Shown: positions 15,959 through 23,336 of the stretch, one piece after another
Position numbering within the stretch: the stretch's first letter is position 1
Layout of the letters: every line of letters starts with the position of its first letter
Assembly: GCA_022447525.1 (NCBI GenBank)
Contig: JAKVBA010000041.1
Location: 1-39,826 of the forward strand
Source: Gammaproteobacteria bacterium
Lineage (GTDB): Bacteria > Pseudomonadota > Gammaproteobacteria > Arenicellales > Arenicellaceae
Length of the DNA: 39,826 bases
Reading direction: 5' to 3'
Translations under genes and position numbers: made by a program
The notes under the pieces: generated by a model
Databases searched by the model: none
What the model was told of the DNA's origin: nothing
Seen by the model: only the letters and a program-made list of their open reading frames with translations

Positions 15959-16645
15959 TCAGATCTCTTTATTTTTGAGAGTAATACATTTCCCTTTGTA
16001 AAGTTCTTGGTTCGTGAAGGCATCTGCTATTCGTTCAGCAACCCGGTCAACGGTGACGAATTGCCACGGCATGATCGGCGCTACGGGGGCCGTAAACCAA
16101 TCAATTCTTAAGCGTTTACCACTGCTTAATGTTCTTATCCCCGTTACGACACCAGGCTTTAGTATGAGGGCGCTGTGCCCGTCTGACAACGCGGCAAATT
16201 TTTCGGCTGCTGCAATAACTTGTTGTTTGCCAACATAATAGGCGAAGTATTTGGTCTGCAAGACCCATGGTATTTGTGCACTTAATATGATCAGATTGTT
16301 GACGCCTGCTTTGCTAGCCGCTTCGATAGCGCTAACACAGGAGCTGCCATTGCTTTTGAGTTGTCTTTCATAAGCTGCTCTACCAAAGGTCGGTAAGGGG
16401 GGTGAACCAACACAGCAAATTAATGCGTCGCATATTCTCAAGAGATCATGGTCAGGTTGTGCAGCATCGCCTTTGCACCACTTTACTTTTGAGCTCCACG
16501 CATCGTTGTTTAGATAGAGCGGCTTGTGTCCAGTCCGGCTGATACAGACAACATCGGCACCCAACTCGCTGAGCGTCCTAGCAATATGTGTACCGATAAA
16601 CCCATTGCCACCGTATATGGCTATTTTATTGATAGTCCTGCTCAT
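15959..16645 (-). CDS. NAD(P)-binding atypical SDR / epimerase-like protein
   Basis: This 228-residue protein starts with a Rossmann fold (IAIYGGNGFIGTHIARTL, GxxGxxG at about residues 12-17) and the extended/atypical SDR layout of NmrA-like and complex-I-assembly (NDUFA9-type) proteins. YYVGKQQ (about residue 145) provides a YxxxK-like motif and LKPGVVTG is the usual strand before the C-terminal cap. The substrate is unknown; related proteins act as redox sensors, ubiquinone-associated factors or sugar-nucleotide enzymes. It is alone on the minus strand, divergent from the MBL-fold gene. Confidence 0.8.
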   Translation of the reverse strand: MSRTINKIAIYGGNGFIGTHIARTLSELGADVVCISRTGHKPLYLNNDAWSSKVKWCKGDAAQPDHDLLRICDALICCVGSPPLPTFGRAAYERQLKSNGSSCVSAIEAASKAGVNNLIILSAQIPWVLQTKYFAYYVGKQQVIAAAEKFAALSDGHSALILKPGVVTGIRTLSSGKRLRIDWFTAPVAPIMPWQFVTVDRVAERIADAFTNQELYKGKCITLKNKEI

Positions 16646-16836
16646 TTCTGAACTTTAATTCAGCTGGCGTAGTTAAAAAGTGATGGGCGTGTGAAAAATA
16701 ATGTGATTTATCCCCCTTTTGAGTGATTGCTAATACGAGAATTGTCTTATATAAATGAAAGTAGCCGAGGCGTTAGACTTTTGTAAAGAAAAATGCGTTG
16801 GGGACTAGGAGCATCATTTGGGTAAACGGGACCTGT

Positions 16837-18021
16837 ATGAAAAAAATCGACAACATGCGAGTGCATTTTTACGGGGTACAGGGAAGTGGTTCCATATTCC
16901 CTTCTAAGCATGAGCGGGATGAATCCAGAAAGTTATCCGATCTGGATCTTTTGAAGCAGTTATTTACTCTACTGAAGGGCAAAGCGGATATACGACAGCC
17001 CATTGGGTTGACTGTAGAAGATCTACTCGGAGGAGAGATTTCCACAGAGAATTTGACCAAGTTTAGAGAGCAATTTGAGCTCAGTGAACAGCGCGTCTAT
17101 GGTGGCTGGACTTCATGTTTTAGAGTCGAAACTTCAGACGGTTATGATCTTGTTTTCGACTGTGGCAGTGGATTTAGAATTTGCGCGCAAGACATTGTAG
17201 ATAAGTGGGAGGTTCATGGTAATAGAACGCTTACGATTTTTGGTAGTCACGCCCACTTCGACCATACAGAAGGCTTTGATCAGGCTGCCGTTTGTTTCGA
17301 TCCAAGGAATAAAATTAGGGTCATTGGTAATAATCAATATCTTCAAGCGTTGGATCAAAATCTTGGTATTTTTTCTAGACAAATAGACATGCAACTCAAT
17401 GGCATTCAAACACCACTCAATTACGAATTGATGCCAGCGGAGTTTAGCTCTATTGAAATCCGTGATTTGACTGAGAACCCTATTCCGTCTGAGCAAGACC
17501 CAATCGTTGGGGAATATCATGATATTCATGTTCCGATCACGATAGGAAGAACCACAATACAGCCATTTGAAGTCTTTCACCCTGATCCCTGCTTGGGGTA
17601 TAGAATTGAACACAATGGAAAGGTCTTCGTTTATTGTACTGATCATGAGCTAAGGCATGGGGATGATCCTGATCACCCATTGCAAATCGCGAGTCAAAAA
17701 GCAGAGGATGTTTTAAGAAAATATAGTCAAGGAATTGATCTTCTCTATCGAGATGGACAGTTTTTGCGCGCTGAATATGATGGTCAAATAGGAGTCAGCA
17801 GCGCTTTTGGGGTATCTAGGAAAGATTGGGGGCACAGTTGCTTTGAAGATGTAATCGATATGGCAGAGGCCTGCAAGGTAAAAACCACTTATATCGGTCA
17901 TCACGACCCGAATCGAAGCTGGTCAGAACGTAATTGGATGGACGAGACTTTGGCGCGAAAATCGAAGCAAATGGGTAGAAGAATTGAATTAGCGAAGGCA
18001 GAGACCGTTATAGATCTATGA
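16837..18021 (+). CDS. MBL-fold metallo-hydrolase
   Basis: The product has about 394 residues from the ATG at 16837 (an in-frame TTG at 16798 would add 13 residues that do not look conserved). The opening MRVHFYGVQGSGS, then GGWTSCFRVET and LVFDCGSGFR, is the pattern of RNase Z/PhnP/class-II phosphodiesterase-like MBL proteins. Metal ligands are visible in SHAHFDHTEG (HxHxDH), FHPDPCLGYRIE, YCTDHE and IGHHDP. An insert of about 110 residues separates the first and later ligands. The activity is probably phosphodiesterase or nuclease-like, but the substrate is not readable. A Crp-family gene follows 88 bp downstream on the same strand. Confidence 0.87.
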   Translation: MKKIDNMRVHFYGVQGSGSIFPSKHERDESRKLSDLDLLKQLFTLLKGKADIRQPIGLTVEDLLGGEISTENLTKFREQFELSEQRVYGGWTSCFRVETSDGYDLVFDCGSGFRICAQDIVDKWEVHGNRTLTIFGSHAHFDHTEGFDQAAVCFDPRNKIRVIGNNQYLQALDQNLGIFSRQIDMQLNGIQTPLNYELMPAEFSSIEIRDLTENPIPSEQDPIVGEYHDIHVPITIGRTTIQPFEVFHPDPCLGYRIEHNGKVFVYCTDHELRHGDDPDHPLQIASQKAEDVLRKYSQGIDLLYRDGQFLRAEYDGQIGVSSAFGVSRKDWGHSCFEDVIDMAEACKVKTTYIGHHDPNRSWSERNWMDETLARKSKQMGRRIELAKAETVIDL

Positions 18022-18109
18022 ACCTAGTTGGCATATTTTGTTTGTTGTTTGACTAACAAGTAACAATTAGCCTGCGCGTTGACTAAAATTGATCTAGAAT
18101 GAGCTCTAG

Positions 18110-18835
18110 ATGATTTTGTACGGAGTTGACGCGGCATTGCATACATCAGAAATCCAGGAAATCGCCAGAAACGGGTGGTTTAAAGACATATCAACAACAG
18201 AAATAGAATCGTTAGTGGCCAAAGCTAGGGTTTGCACTTATGAAGAAGGTGAGTGCCTTTACACTGTAGGAGGAAAGTCTGAGGGGTTTTACTGCATTTT
18301 AGATGGGCGTGTAACCTTGTCCATAGTACAACCCAATGGTGAAGAATTCGGACTCACTATTTGGGATGCTGGAGCCTGGTTTGGCGAGGCTGCAATGCAC
18401 AATGACGGGGTTATGCCAATTCAAGCCAAAGTTTCCAGCAGAGCCAAGGTGTTGGTGCTTCCGGTGAGTGCCATCGATCAGTGTTTACCCAATCCATCGT
18501 CATTTTACTACAATGTAACTATGGATATGATTGGCCGCGCCAAGCAGCTTTATAAGTTAGTTGAGTTGCTATTGTTCAAGCCTTTGCATGCGCGAGTTGC
18601 CATGCGGGTGATTCATTTAATAGAGATGTTTGGTAAAGAGAAGGATGGCAGTTTCATCTTACCTCTGAAGTTTAACCAATCAGATTTTGCTGAAATGAGC
18701 GGTGGATCTCGTCAGAGAGTGAATCAGATATTTCGTAATTGGGCTGAGCAAGGAATAGTGAGAAAGGAAAACAAACGTTATGTTGTTCACGATATTAATG
18801 CCCTAAAAAAAGAGTTGGACGCAACGGAAGATTGA
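18110..18835 (+). CDS. Crp/Fnr-family transcriptional regulator
   Basis: This 241-residue protein has an N-terminal cyclic-nucleotide-binding fold (about residues 20-140), a long dimer helix and a C-terminal winged helix-turn-helix (about residues 165-235) with FNQSDFAEMSGGSRQRVNQI as the HTH. The phosphate-cassette region reads WFGEAAMHNDGVMPIQAKVS, without the Arg-Ser/Thr pair of E. coli Crp, so cAMP is not a safe assignment. There is no N-terminal Cys cluster for an Fnr-type [4Fe-4S]. It follows the MBL-fold gene and may be cotranscribed with it. Confidence 0.9.
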   Translation: MILYGVDAALHTSEIQEIARNGWFKDISTTEIESLVAKARVCTYEEGECLYTVGGKSEGFYCILDGRVTLSIVQPNGEEFGLTIWDAGAWFGEAAMHNDGVMPIQAKVSSRAKVLVLPVSAIDQCLPNPSSFYYNVTMDMIGRAKQLYKLVELLLFKPLHARVAMRVIHLIEMFGKEKDGSFILPLKFNQSDFAEMSGGSRQRVNQIFRNWAEQGIVRKENKRYVVHDINALKKELDATED

Positions 18836-19421
18836 CTTATCACTCCAGGTATAGGAAGTGTCATTAACCAACGTTGAATCGTAATTTAAATTGTTATAAA
18901 AATTTGCCTCTATTTGATTATCAACCAGCCTAATTTTCAGAGACTTGTTGCCCTCGATGTTGAACTGGGTTTCGACCTTAATGCTGGTTTTGGCAGATGT
19001 TAGTAAAATGTCTGGGTATCTGGAGTGGAGTTGAATTCAGTGAAGCTTCGTTCTCTAAGATGAATAGCTAAATTAGTGGGTCGGATTTAATCATGTCAAA
19101 TACAAATGGCATATCGCTAACCTTTTTTTCATTTCATTACTAATTTGATAGCTGTCTCTAGGCGCTACTGAGGAAGTCGAGTCAATGAAGATGATTTAGC
19201 GAGCTAAATTACTAAGAAAAGGCTCTGCTAAGGCAAGTTACACCCCTGAAGCTACTAGTTTCCAAAAAGATGATTTCTACCATAAAGACTGATTTTTAAG
19301 CGCAAGGACTAATCGTAGATCGCGCGGAAAATAGGCTTGATAAATTATGATAACAGACTGGTTTAATCGACGCCCACTAGACATGACATCACGATTTTTA
19401 AGTAAACATCTAGTGAAGATA
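18836..19421. other. Gene-free region, possibly holding a decayed minus-strand coding fragment
   Basis: No intact gene with a start codon and ribosome site is seen in these 586 bp. On the minus strand a frame stays open from about 19037 down to a stop near 18806. It has no ATG and reads with protein-like composition (for example KVETQFNIEGNKSLKIRLV and EANFYNNLNYDSTLV). Upstream, in a different frame, there is a short start (MPFVFDMIKSDPLI then stop). This may be the remnant of a degraded gene or chance in AT-rich DNA. An inverted repeat CACTAGA/TCTAGTG (19375-19381 and 19409-19415) lies at the 3' end of the aldehyde dehydrogenase gene and lacks a T tract. Confidence 0.3.
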
Positions 19422-20837
19422 TTAGAGTAAGACGTCGCTCTTGATTACCGTCATTTTTTCTTGGGTCATCTCATGCATCGAATAGGGGATACCACCCATA
19501 CCGATACCTGAGGTATCACGCCCACCAAAAGGCATCCAGTCTACTCGAAATGCCGTGTGGTCGTTAACCATTACGGCCGTTGCGTTTAATCGCTGAGAGC
19601 TGTCCAGTGCGTCGTCCAAATTTTGGGTGAATACAGATGCTTGAAACGCAAAAGGTAAGCTATTGGCTCTGGCAATTGCATTGTCTTTCGATTCATAAGC
19701 ATAAACACAGACCACAGGGCCAAAAATCTCCATTTGCGAAACCTCAGAGACATCGCTTGGGTTGAGTAAAACTGTCGGGCTGTAACAAGTATCGCTTATA
19801 CGCTTACCCCCACACAAAATATTCGCACCTTGTTGCTCGGCCGAGCTAACCCATGATTCGACGCGCTCCAGTTCTTTTTGGGTGATCAGTGGCCCGACTT
19901 CAGTATCTTGTTTGAGTTGGTCTCCTACCTTTAGAACACTGGCCGCCTCGGCAATGCGTTCAGCTAATTTAGTAGCGTATTTAGCCGGTACGTAGATCCT
20001 TTGAACACTGACACATACCTGTCCAGCATGGTAGAAGCCACCCTTGGTCAAGCTGTTCACCATGTCATCAAGTTTTGATCGCTGGCTATCTTGAAACATG
20101 GATTCGTCAACGATTACTGGTGCCGCACCTCCATGCTCTAGTGCCGATCGAGTTCCAGGAGAGAGCCTGCTTTGTAACATCCAGCCTACCTTCGCAGAAC
20201 CAATAAACGAGAAAAAATTAGTTCTGCTATCACAGACCAATTGTTCTGTTATCTGTCTGCTTGGCAATATGGCGGAGCACCACCCCTCTGGCAAGCCTGC
20301 CTCTCTAAGGATTTCAACAAAACGAAAGCAAGATAGTGGTGTCAAAGCCGCAGGCTTGATCACAACCGGGCAGCCGACTGCCAAAGCTGGCACTGTCTGA
20401 TGCACAATGAGATTTAAAGGGTGATTAAACGCACTCACCGAAACCACAGGGCCAATAGGTTCTCGTCTAGTGAATGCCATTCTATTAGCAGACGAAAGTG
20501 TATGCCCCATGGGAATTTCCTCGCCTTTTATAGCCGGGATATGCTCGATAGCTAATTTAACTCCGTTGATTGCTCTTAGCACCTCAACTTTAGAATCGAT
20601 GTAGGGTTTACCACCTTCACTGGCGGCTAAGATTGTCAGTTCCTCGATTCGAGCGGTCATAATATCTACTACTCGTTCAAACACCTCGATACGTTCATAA
20701 GCTGGTAGCCACCTTTTTCTATCGTCGAATAGTTCGCACGCAGCGTTCATGGCTTTTATAGCTTCGCTTTCTGGTGTTTGTGGAATTTCCTTGATCAGAG
20801 ACTGATCAAAAGGATTGTTGACACTTATCGATGACAT
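19422..20837 (-). CDS. NAD(P)-dependent aldehyde dehydrogenase
   Basis: This 471-residue ALDH-superfamily enzyme has the conserved NHPLNLIVHQ and VIKPAALTPLS region, FIGSAKVG for cofactor binding, the general base Glu in LEHGGAAPVIV and the catalytic Cys in GGFYHAGQVCVSVQRIYV. The GQVCVSVQR form is typical of the lactaldehyde / phosphonoacetaldehyde / glyceraldehyde-3-phosphate-type subgroup rather than betaine-aldehyde dehydrogenases. It lies 29 bp downstream of an acetolactate-synthase-like gene on the same strand, so the two probably process one carbon source, with the aldehyde a product or side product of the ThDP enzyme. The exact substrate is undetermined. Confidence 0.9.
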   Translation of the reverse strand: MSSISVNNPFDQSLIKEIPQTPESEAIKAMNAACELFDDRKRWLPAYERIEVFERVVDIMTARIEELTILAASEGGKPYIDSKVEVLRAINGVKLAIEHIPAIKGEEIPMGHTLSSANRMAFTRREPIGPVVSVSAFNHPLNLIVHQTVPALAVGCPVVIKPAALTPLSCFRFVEILREAGLPEGWCSAILPSRQITEQLVCDSRTNFFSFIGSAKVGWMLQSRLSPGTRSALEHGGAAPVIVDESMFQDSQRSKLDDMVNSLTKGGFYHAGQVCVSVQRIYVPAKYATKLAERIAEAASVLKVGDQLKQDTEVGPLITQKELERVESWVSSAEQQGANILCGGKRISDTCYSPTVLLNPSDVSEVSQMEIFGPVVCVYAYESKDNAIARANSLPFAFQASVFTQNLDDALDSSQRLNATAVMVNDHTAFRVDWMPFGGRDTSGIGMGGIPYSMHEMTQEKMTVIKSDVLL

Positions 20838-20866
20838 ATAGCATTCCTCTTATGCGTTGGCTCAAG

Positions 20867-22507
20867 CTAAATTATGCAGGCGCTTTCTTTTATCAATACA
20901 TTAAGTATCGAGTGATTTAGTGAATAGTCTATTGGAAGGTCTATTAAATGCACACCGGGCGAGTTCAAAGCTTTATCCAAGATTGCCTCAAAGTCTTCTG
21001 ATGATTCAGGCCTATGTCCTATTGCCCCAAAGCTCTGCGCATATTGAATAAAGTCTGGATTATTGAAGTCGAGGCCAAAATTTTGAAAACCCATACCCTC
21101 TTGTTTCCATTTAATCATGCCATAGGCGCTGTCATTTAAAATGATTACTACGAGATCTAGTCCCATTCTGACCGCAGTCTCTAGCTCTTGCGAGTTCATT
21201 AAAAAGCCGCCGTCACCATTGATTGATATAACTTTACGTTCAGGGTAGATCTGTTTTGCTGCCATTGCCGATGGCAAGCCGGCTCCCATTGTTGCAAGTG
21301 CATTATCGAGCAGCATTGTGTTTGGCTTATGACACTTGTAGTTTCTCGCGAACCAGATTTTGTATACGCCATTATCCAGCGTGACAATATCATCATCTCC
21401 AAGTTTATTTCGCAGTGTTGCGACTAACCTCTGGGGCAGCATTGGAAATCGATCGTCTTCGAAATACTTAGTTATATGACTTTCGACTTCATCTCTCACG
21501 CGTTTGAAATAGCTATAGTCGCGGTCGTCTGGAAGATCCAACTTGTCGGTAATATCCCAGATTGCGGCTGAGATGTCACCAACGACGTTAAGTTGAGGAA
21601 AATAGACATCATCCATTTCGGCAGGGAAAAAGTTAACGTGAATAACTTTCTTGCCCCCTTTTTCCATGAAAAAGGGTGGTTTTTCGATAACATCGTGGCC
21701 GACATTGATGATTAGGTCAGCTCGCTCTATGGCGCAATGAAGATAGTCGTCAGCAGAAAGCGCGGCAGTACCGATATAGTTTTGGTGACGCTCATCGATT
21801 ACTCCCTTTCCTAATTGAGTATTAAAAAAGTAGATTCCTGTTTTATCCACAAACCTTGTTAGCGCTTTACTTGCCATTTTTCGATTAGCGCCAGCGCCAA
21901 TAAGCAATAGTGGGAGTTTAGCTTCCTTAATCATCTCAACTGCTGCATCGACTGATTTGAAATCTGGACTTGGACGTCGATGTCCAACAACATCAAAAAG
22001 AGTCGCATCGGTTTGCTCATCGGCAATATCTTCAGGTAATTCTAGATACGCGGCACCTGGCCTTTCCTCCATTGCAATTCTAAAGGCGTCGCGTGTCATT
22101 GATGGCACATTATTGCCATCGACAATCTGCTCTGAATATTTGGTTATTGGTTTCATTAGTCCAACGACATCGACTATTTGGAACCTTCCTTGCTTACTCT
22201 TTCGTATTGGTTTTTGTCCAGCCAGCATTATCATCGGCATGGCACCTAATTGAGCGTAAGCCGCAGAGGTTACGAAGTTTGTTGCCCCAGGACCAAGCGT
22301 TGAAAGACAAACGCCGGGTTTTCCGGTCAGCCTTCCGTAAGTAGCGGCCATAAATCCAGCTGCTTGTTCGTGTCTTGTGAGGATTAGCTTTATTGAGGAT
22401 CCTACCAATGAATTTAAAAAATCCAGATTTTCTTCTCCGGGGATACCATAGATGTATTCAACCCCTTCGTTCTCTAATGCTCTAACCAAAAGATCTGATG
22501 TCTTCAT
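20867..22507 (-). CDS. ThDP-dependent acetolactate-synthase-like enzyme
   Basis: This 546-residue protein has the three-domain ThDP enzyme layout. The N-terminal PYR domain carries YGIPGEENLDFL and the catalytic Glu in RHEQAAGFMA; a central domain follows; the C-terminal PP domain has the ThDP/Mg motif NGDGGFLMNSQELETAV ending in NDSAYG. The closest group is catabolic/IlvB-like acetolactate synthase, which joins two pyruvates. No small regulatory subunit gene is adjacent, so a catabolic role is more likely than valine biosynthesis. Pairing with an aldehyde dehydrogenase leaves open another carboligase or decarboxylase substrate. It is the first gene of the pair. Confidence 0.88.
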   Translation of the reverse strand: MKTSDLLVRALENEGVEYIYGIPGEENLDFLNSLVGSSIKLILTRHEQAAGFMAATYGRLTGKPGVCLSTLGPGATNFVTSAAYAQLGAMPMIMLAGQKPIRKSKQGRFQIVDVVGLMKPITKYSEQIVDGNNVPSMTRDAFRIAMEERPGAAYLELPEDIADEQTDATLFDVVGHRRPSPDFKSVDAAVEMIKEAKLPLLLIGAGANRKMASKALTRFVDKTGIYFFNTQLGKGVIDERHQNYIGTAALSADDYLHCAIERADLIINVGHDVIEKPPFFMEKGGKKVIHVNFFPAEMDDVYFPQLNVVGDISAAIWDITDKLDLPDDRDYSYFKRVRDEVESHITKYFEDDRFPMLPQRLVATLRNKLGDDDIVTLDNGVYKIWFARNYKCHKPNTMLLDNALATMGAGLPSAMAAKQIYPERKVISINGDGGFLMNSQELETAVRMGLDLVVIILNDSAYGMIKWKQEGMGFQNFGLDFNNPDFIQYAQSFGAIGHRPESSEDFEAILDKALNSPGVHLIDLPIDYSLNHSILNVLIKESACII

Positions 22508-22651
22508 GCGTTGCTTCTCCTATTCCGTATGATTGCTACTCACTTTACAATATTCGTGCTCATTGAGTCACAAGATTGCGTGTTCCTTCAAAATCACGAC
22601 AAATGGTAATCGCGATCTAAACGAGATAGTAATCGAGCTATCATTGACCTG

Positions 22652-22678
22652 AGTACTCTTTAGTATGAGTATTTTTTT
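22652..22678 (+). terminator. Orphan terminator-like hairpin
   Basis: AGTACTC (22652-22658) can pair with GAGTATT (22667-22673, one G-T pair) around an 8-base loop, and is followed directly by a T tract, giving a plus-strand intrinsic terminator shape. No plus-strand gene precedes it: the upstream gene is on the other strand and begins at 22507. It could end a small RNA from the 22510-22678 interval or be chance. Confidence 0.35.
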
Positions 22679-22941
22679 ATTTTCTGAGGGCACTTCGTGA
22701 ATACAGCTTGTCGCTGACTGAGATTAACCCGTCTCTATCTCTTGATAAAACGTGAGCGAAACGTATTAATACATAAGTTGTGACGTGATTCGAAAATGAC
22801 TATTGGAAAATCCCGTAACCCAATGACCCGATATTAGAATTTTCAACCTCACTTGGTACCGCGTTTGGGCTCGATCCAGCTGAGCCAATTTGGTCTCTTT
22901 AAAATAGGTGAAATTGGGGGGTAGAATCAAGTTCCTCATCG

Positions 22942-22973
22942 AAATCAATTGATTTTTTTTCACATTTGTGTGA
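22942..22973. promoter_or_regulatory. Two adjacent perfect palindromes upstream of gdhA
   Basis: AAATCAATTGATTT (22942-22955) is a perfect 14-bp palindrome. Four bases later TCACATTTGTGTGA (22960-22973) is an inverted repeat of TCACA around TTTG. A TATAAT at 23033-23038 lies downstream; a start near 23045 would place the palindromes at about -96 and -78, positions used by activators. The -35 region of that promoter is poor, which fits activation. The binding protein is unknown. Confidence 0.4.
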
Positions 22974-23119
22974 TTTTGGTGATGCCTGATCGCTTAGCAG
23001 TCAATGCTAAAAAAGTTGGTGGCAAGGGCCAATATAATGCGGGTAAAGGATCGGTCAGGTTTTTAATATAAACAAAAGAAAGTAGTTGCCCAATTGAGTG
23101 GGCGTTGGATTGTAAGTCA

Positions 23120-23160
23120 TTCCCTTTTCAAGTTTCAGTTTCGCCGCAGTAAAAAGGGAA
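23120..23160 (+). promoter_or_regulatory. Leader hairpin that can sequester a ribosome site upstream of gdhA
   Basis: TTCCCTTTT (23120-23128) is exactly complementary to AAAAGGGAA (23152-23160), with a 23-base loop. The right arm is the purine-rich Shine-Dalgarno sequence of a short frame starting at 23164, so folding would hide that site. This is seen directly in the sequence; a regulatory role is inferred. Confidence 0.4.
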
Positions 23161-23163
23161 AGT

Positions 23164-23262
23164 ATGGAGTTGTTTACTGAGCAGATCGTACTCTTTGACA
23201 ATCAGCGTCCGCTAACTTGTGAGTTTTGTCTAAGGATTATGGGGTTTAAGTTTTGCTCCTAA
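23164..23262 (+). CDS. Short upstream reading frame in the gdhA leader (32 codons)
   Basis: An ATG at 23164, three bases after AAGGGAA, opens a 32-codon frame ending in TAA at 23260-23262, 74 bp before the gdhA ATG. The peptide begins MELFTEQIVLF and contains three Cys near its C-terminus (TCEFCL and KFCS). Its ribosome site lies in the right arm of a 9-bp hairpin. It may be a leader peptide whose translation controls gdhA, or a chance frame; it has no recognised family. Confidence 0.35.
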   Translation: MELFTEQIVLFDNQRPLTCEFCLRIMGFKFCS

Positions 23263-23336
23263 ACCAGAGCGCTGTTATTCGAGGGCGATTCAAGTGGGGC
23301 AGCTCTTTCAATATAAAAATTCGAGGTCTAAGGGAT

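Larger units (their letters stand above)
22508..23163. other. Long non-coding region upstream of gdhA
   Basis: No convincing protein gene is seen here. A 65-codon minus-strand frame (22766-22963, GTG start) has no ribosome site and unremarkable composition. The region does hold a terminator-like hairpin (22652-22678), two adjacent palindromes (22942-22973), a TATAAT at 23033-23038 and a hairpin leading to a short upstream reading frame (23120-23262), each described separately. It probably combines the acetolactate-synthase promoter (left end) with the control region of gdhA (right end). Confidence 0.5.

Noticed and set aside
19375-19415. CACTAGA/TCTAGTG inverted repeat as terminator of the aldehyde dehydrogenase gene
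   Set aside because: Arms are 27 bases apart and no T tract follows on the minus strand.
22850-22905. Minus-strand stretch resembling a tRNA D-arm (GGCTCAGCTGGATCGAGCC)
   Set aside because: The D-arm pairs well, but the following bases do not form an anticodon stem and no acceptor or T-arm with TTCGA is found, so it is not a tRNA.
22766-22963. 65-codon minus-strand reading frame upstream of gdhA
   Set aside because: GTG start without ribosome site, no domain or conserved pattern, and it overlaps candidate regulatory palindromes.
22985-23013. Hairpin TTAGCA/TGCTAA as a terminator before gdhA
   Set aside because: Followed by A residues on the plus strand and preceded by no gene; not a terminator in either direction.
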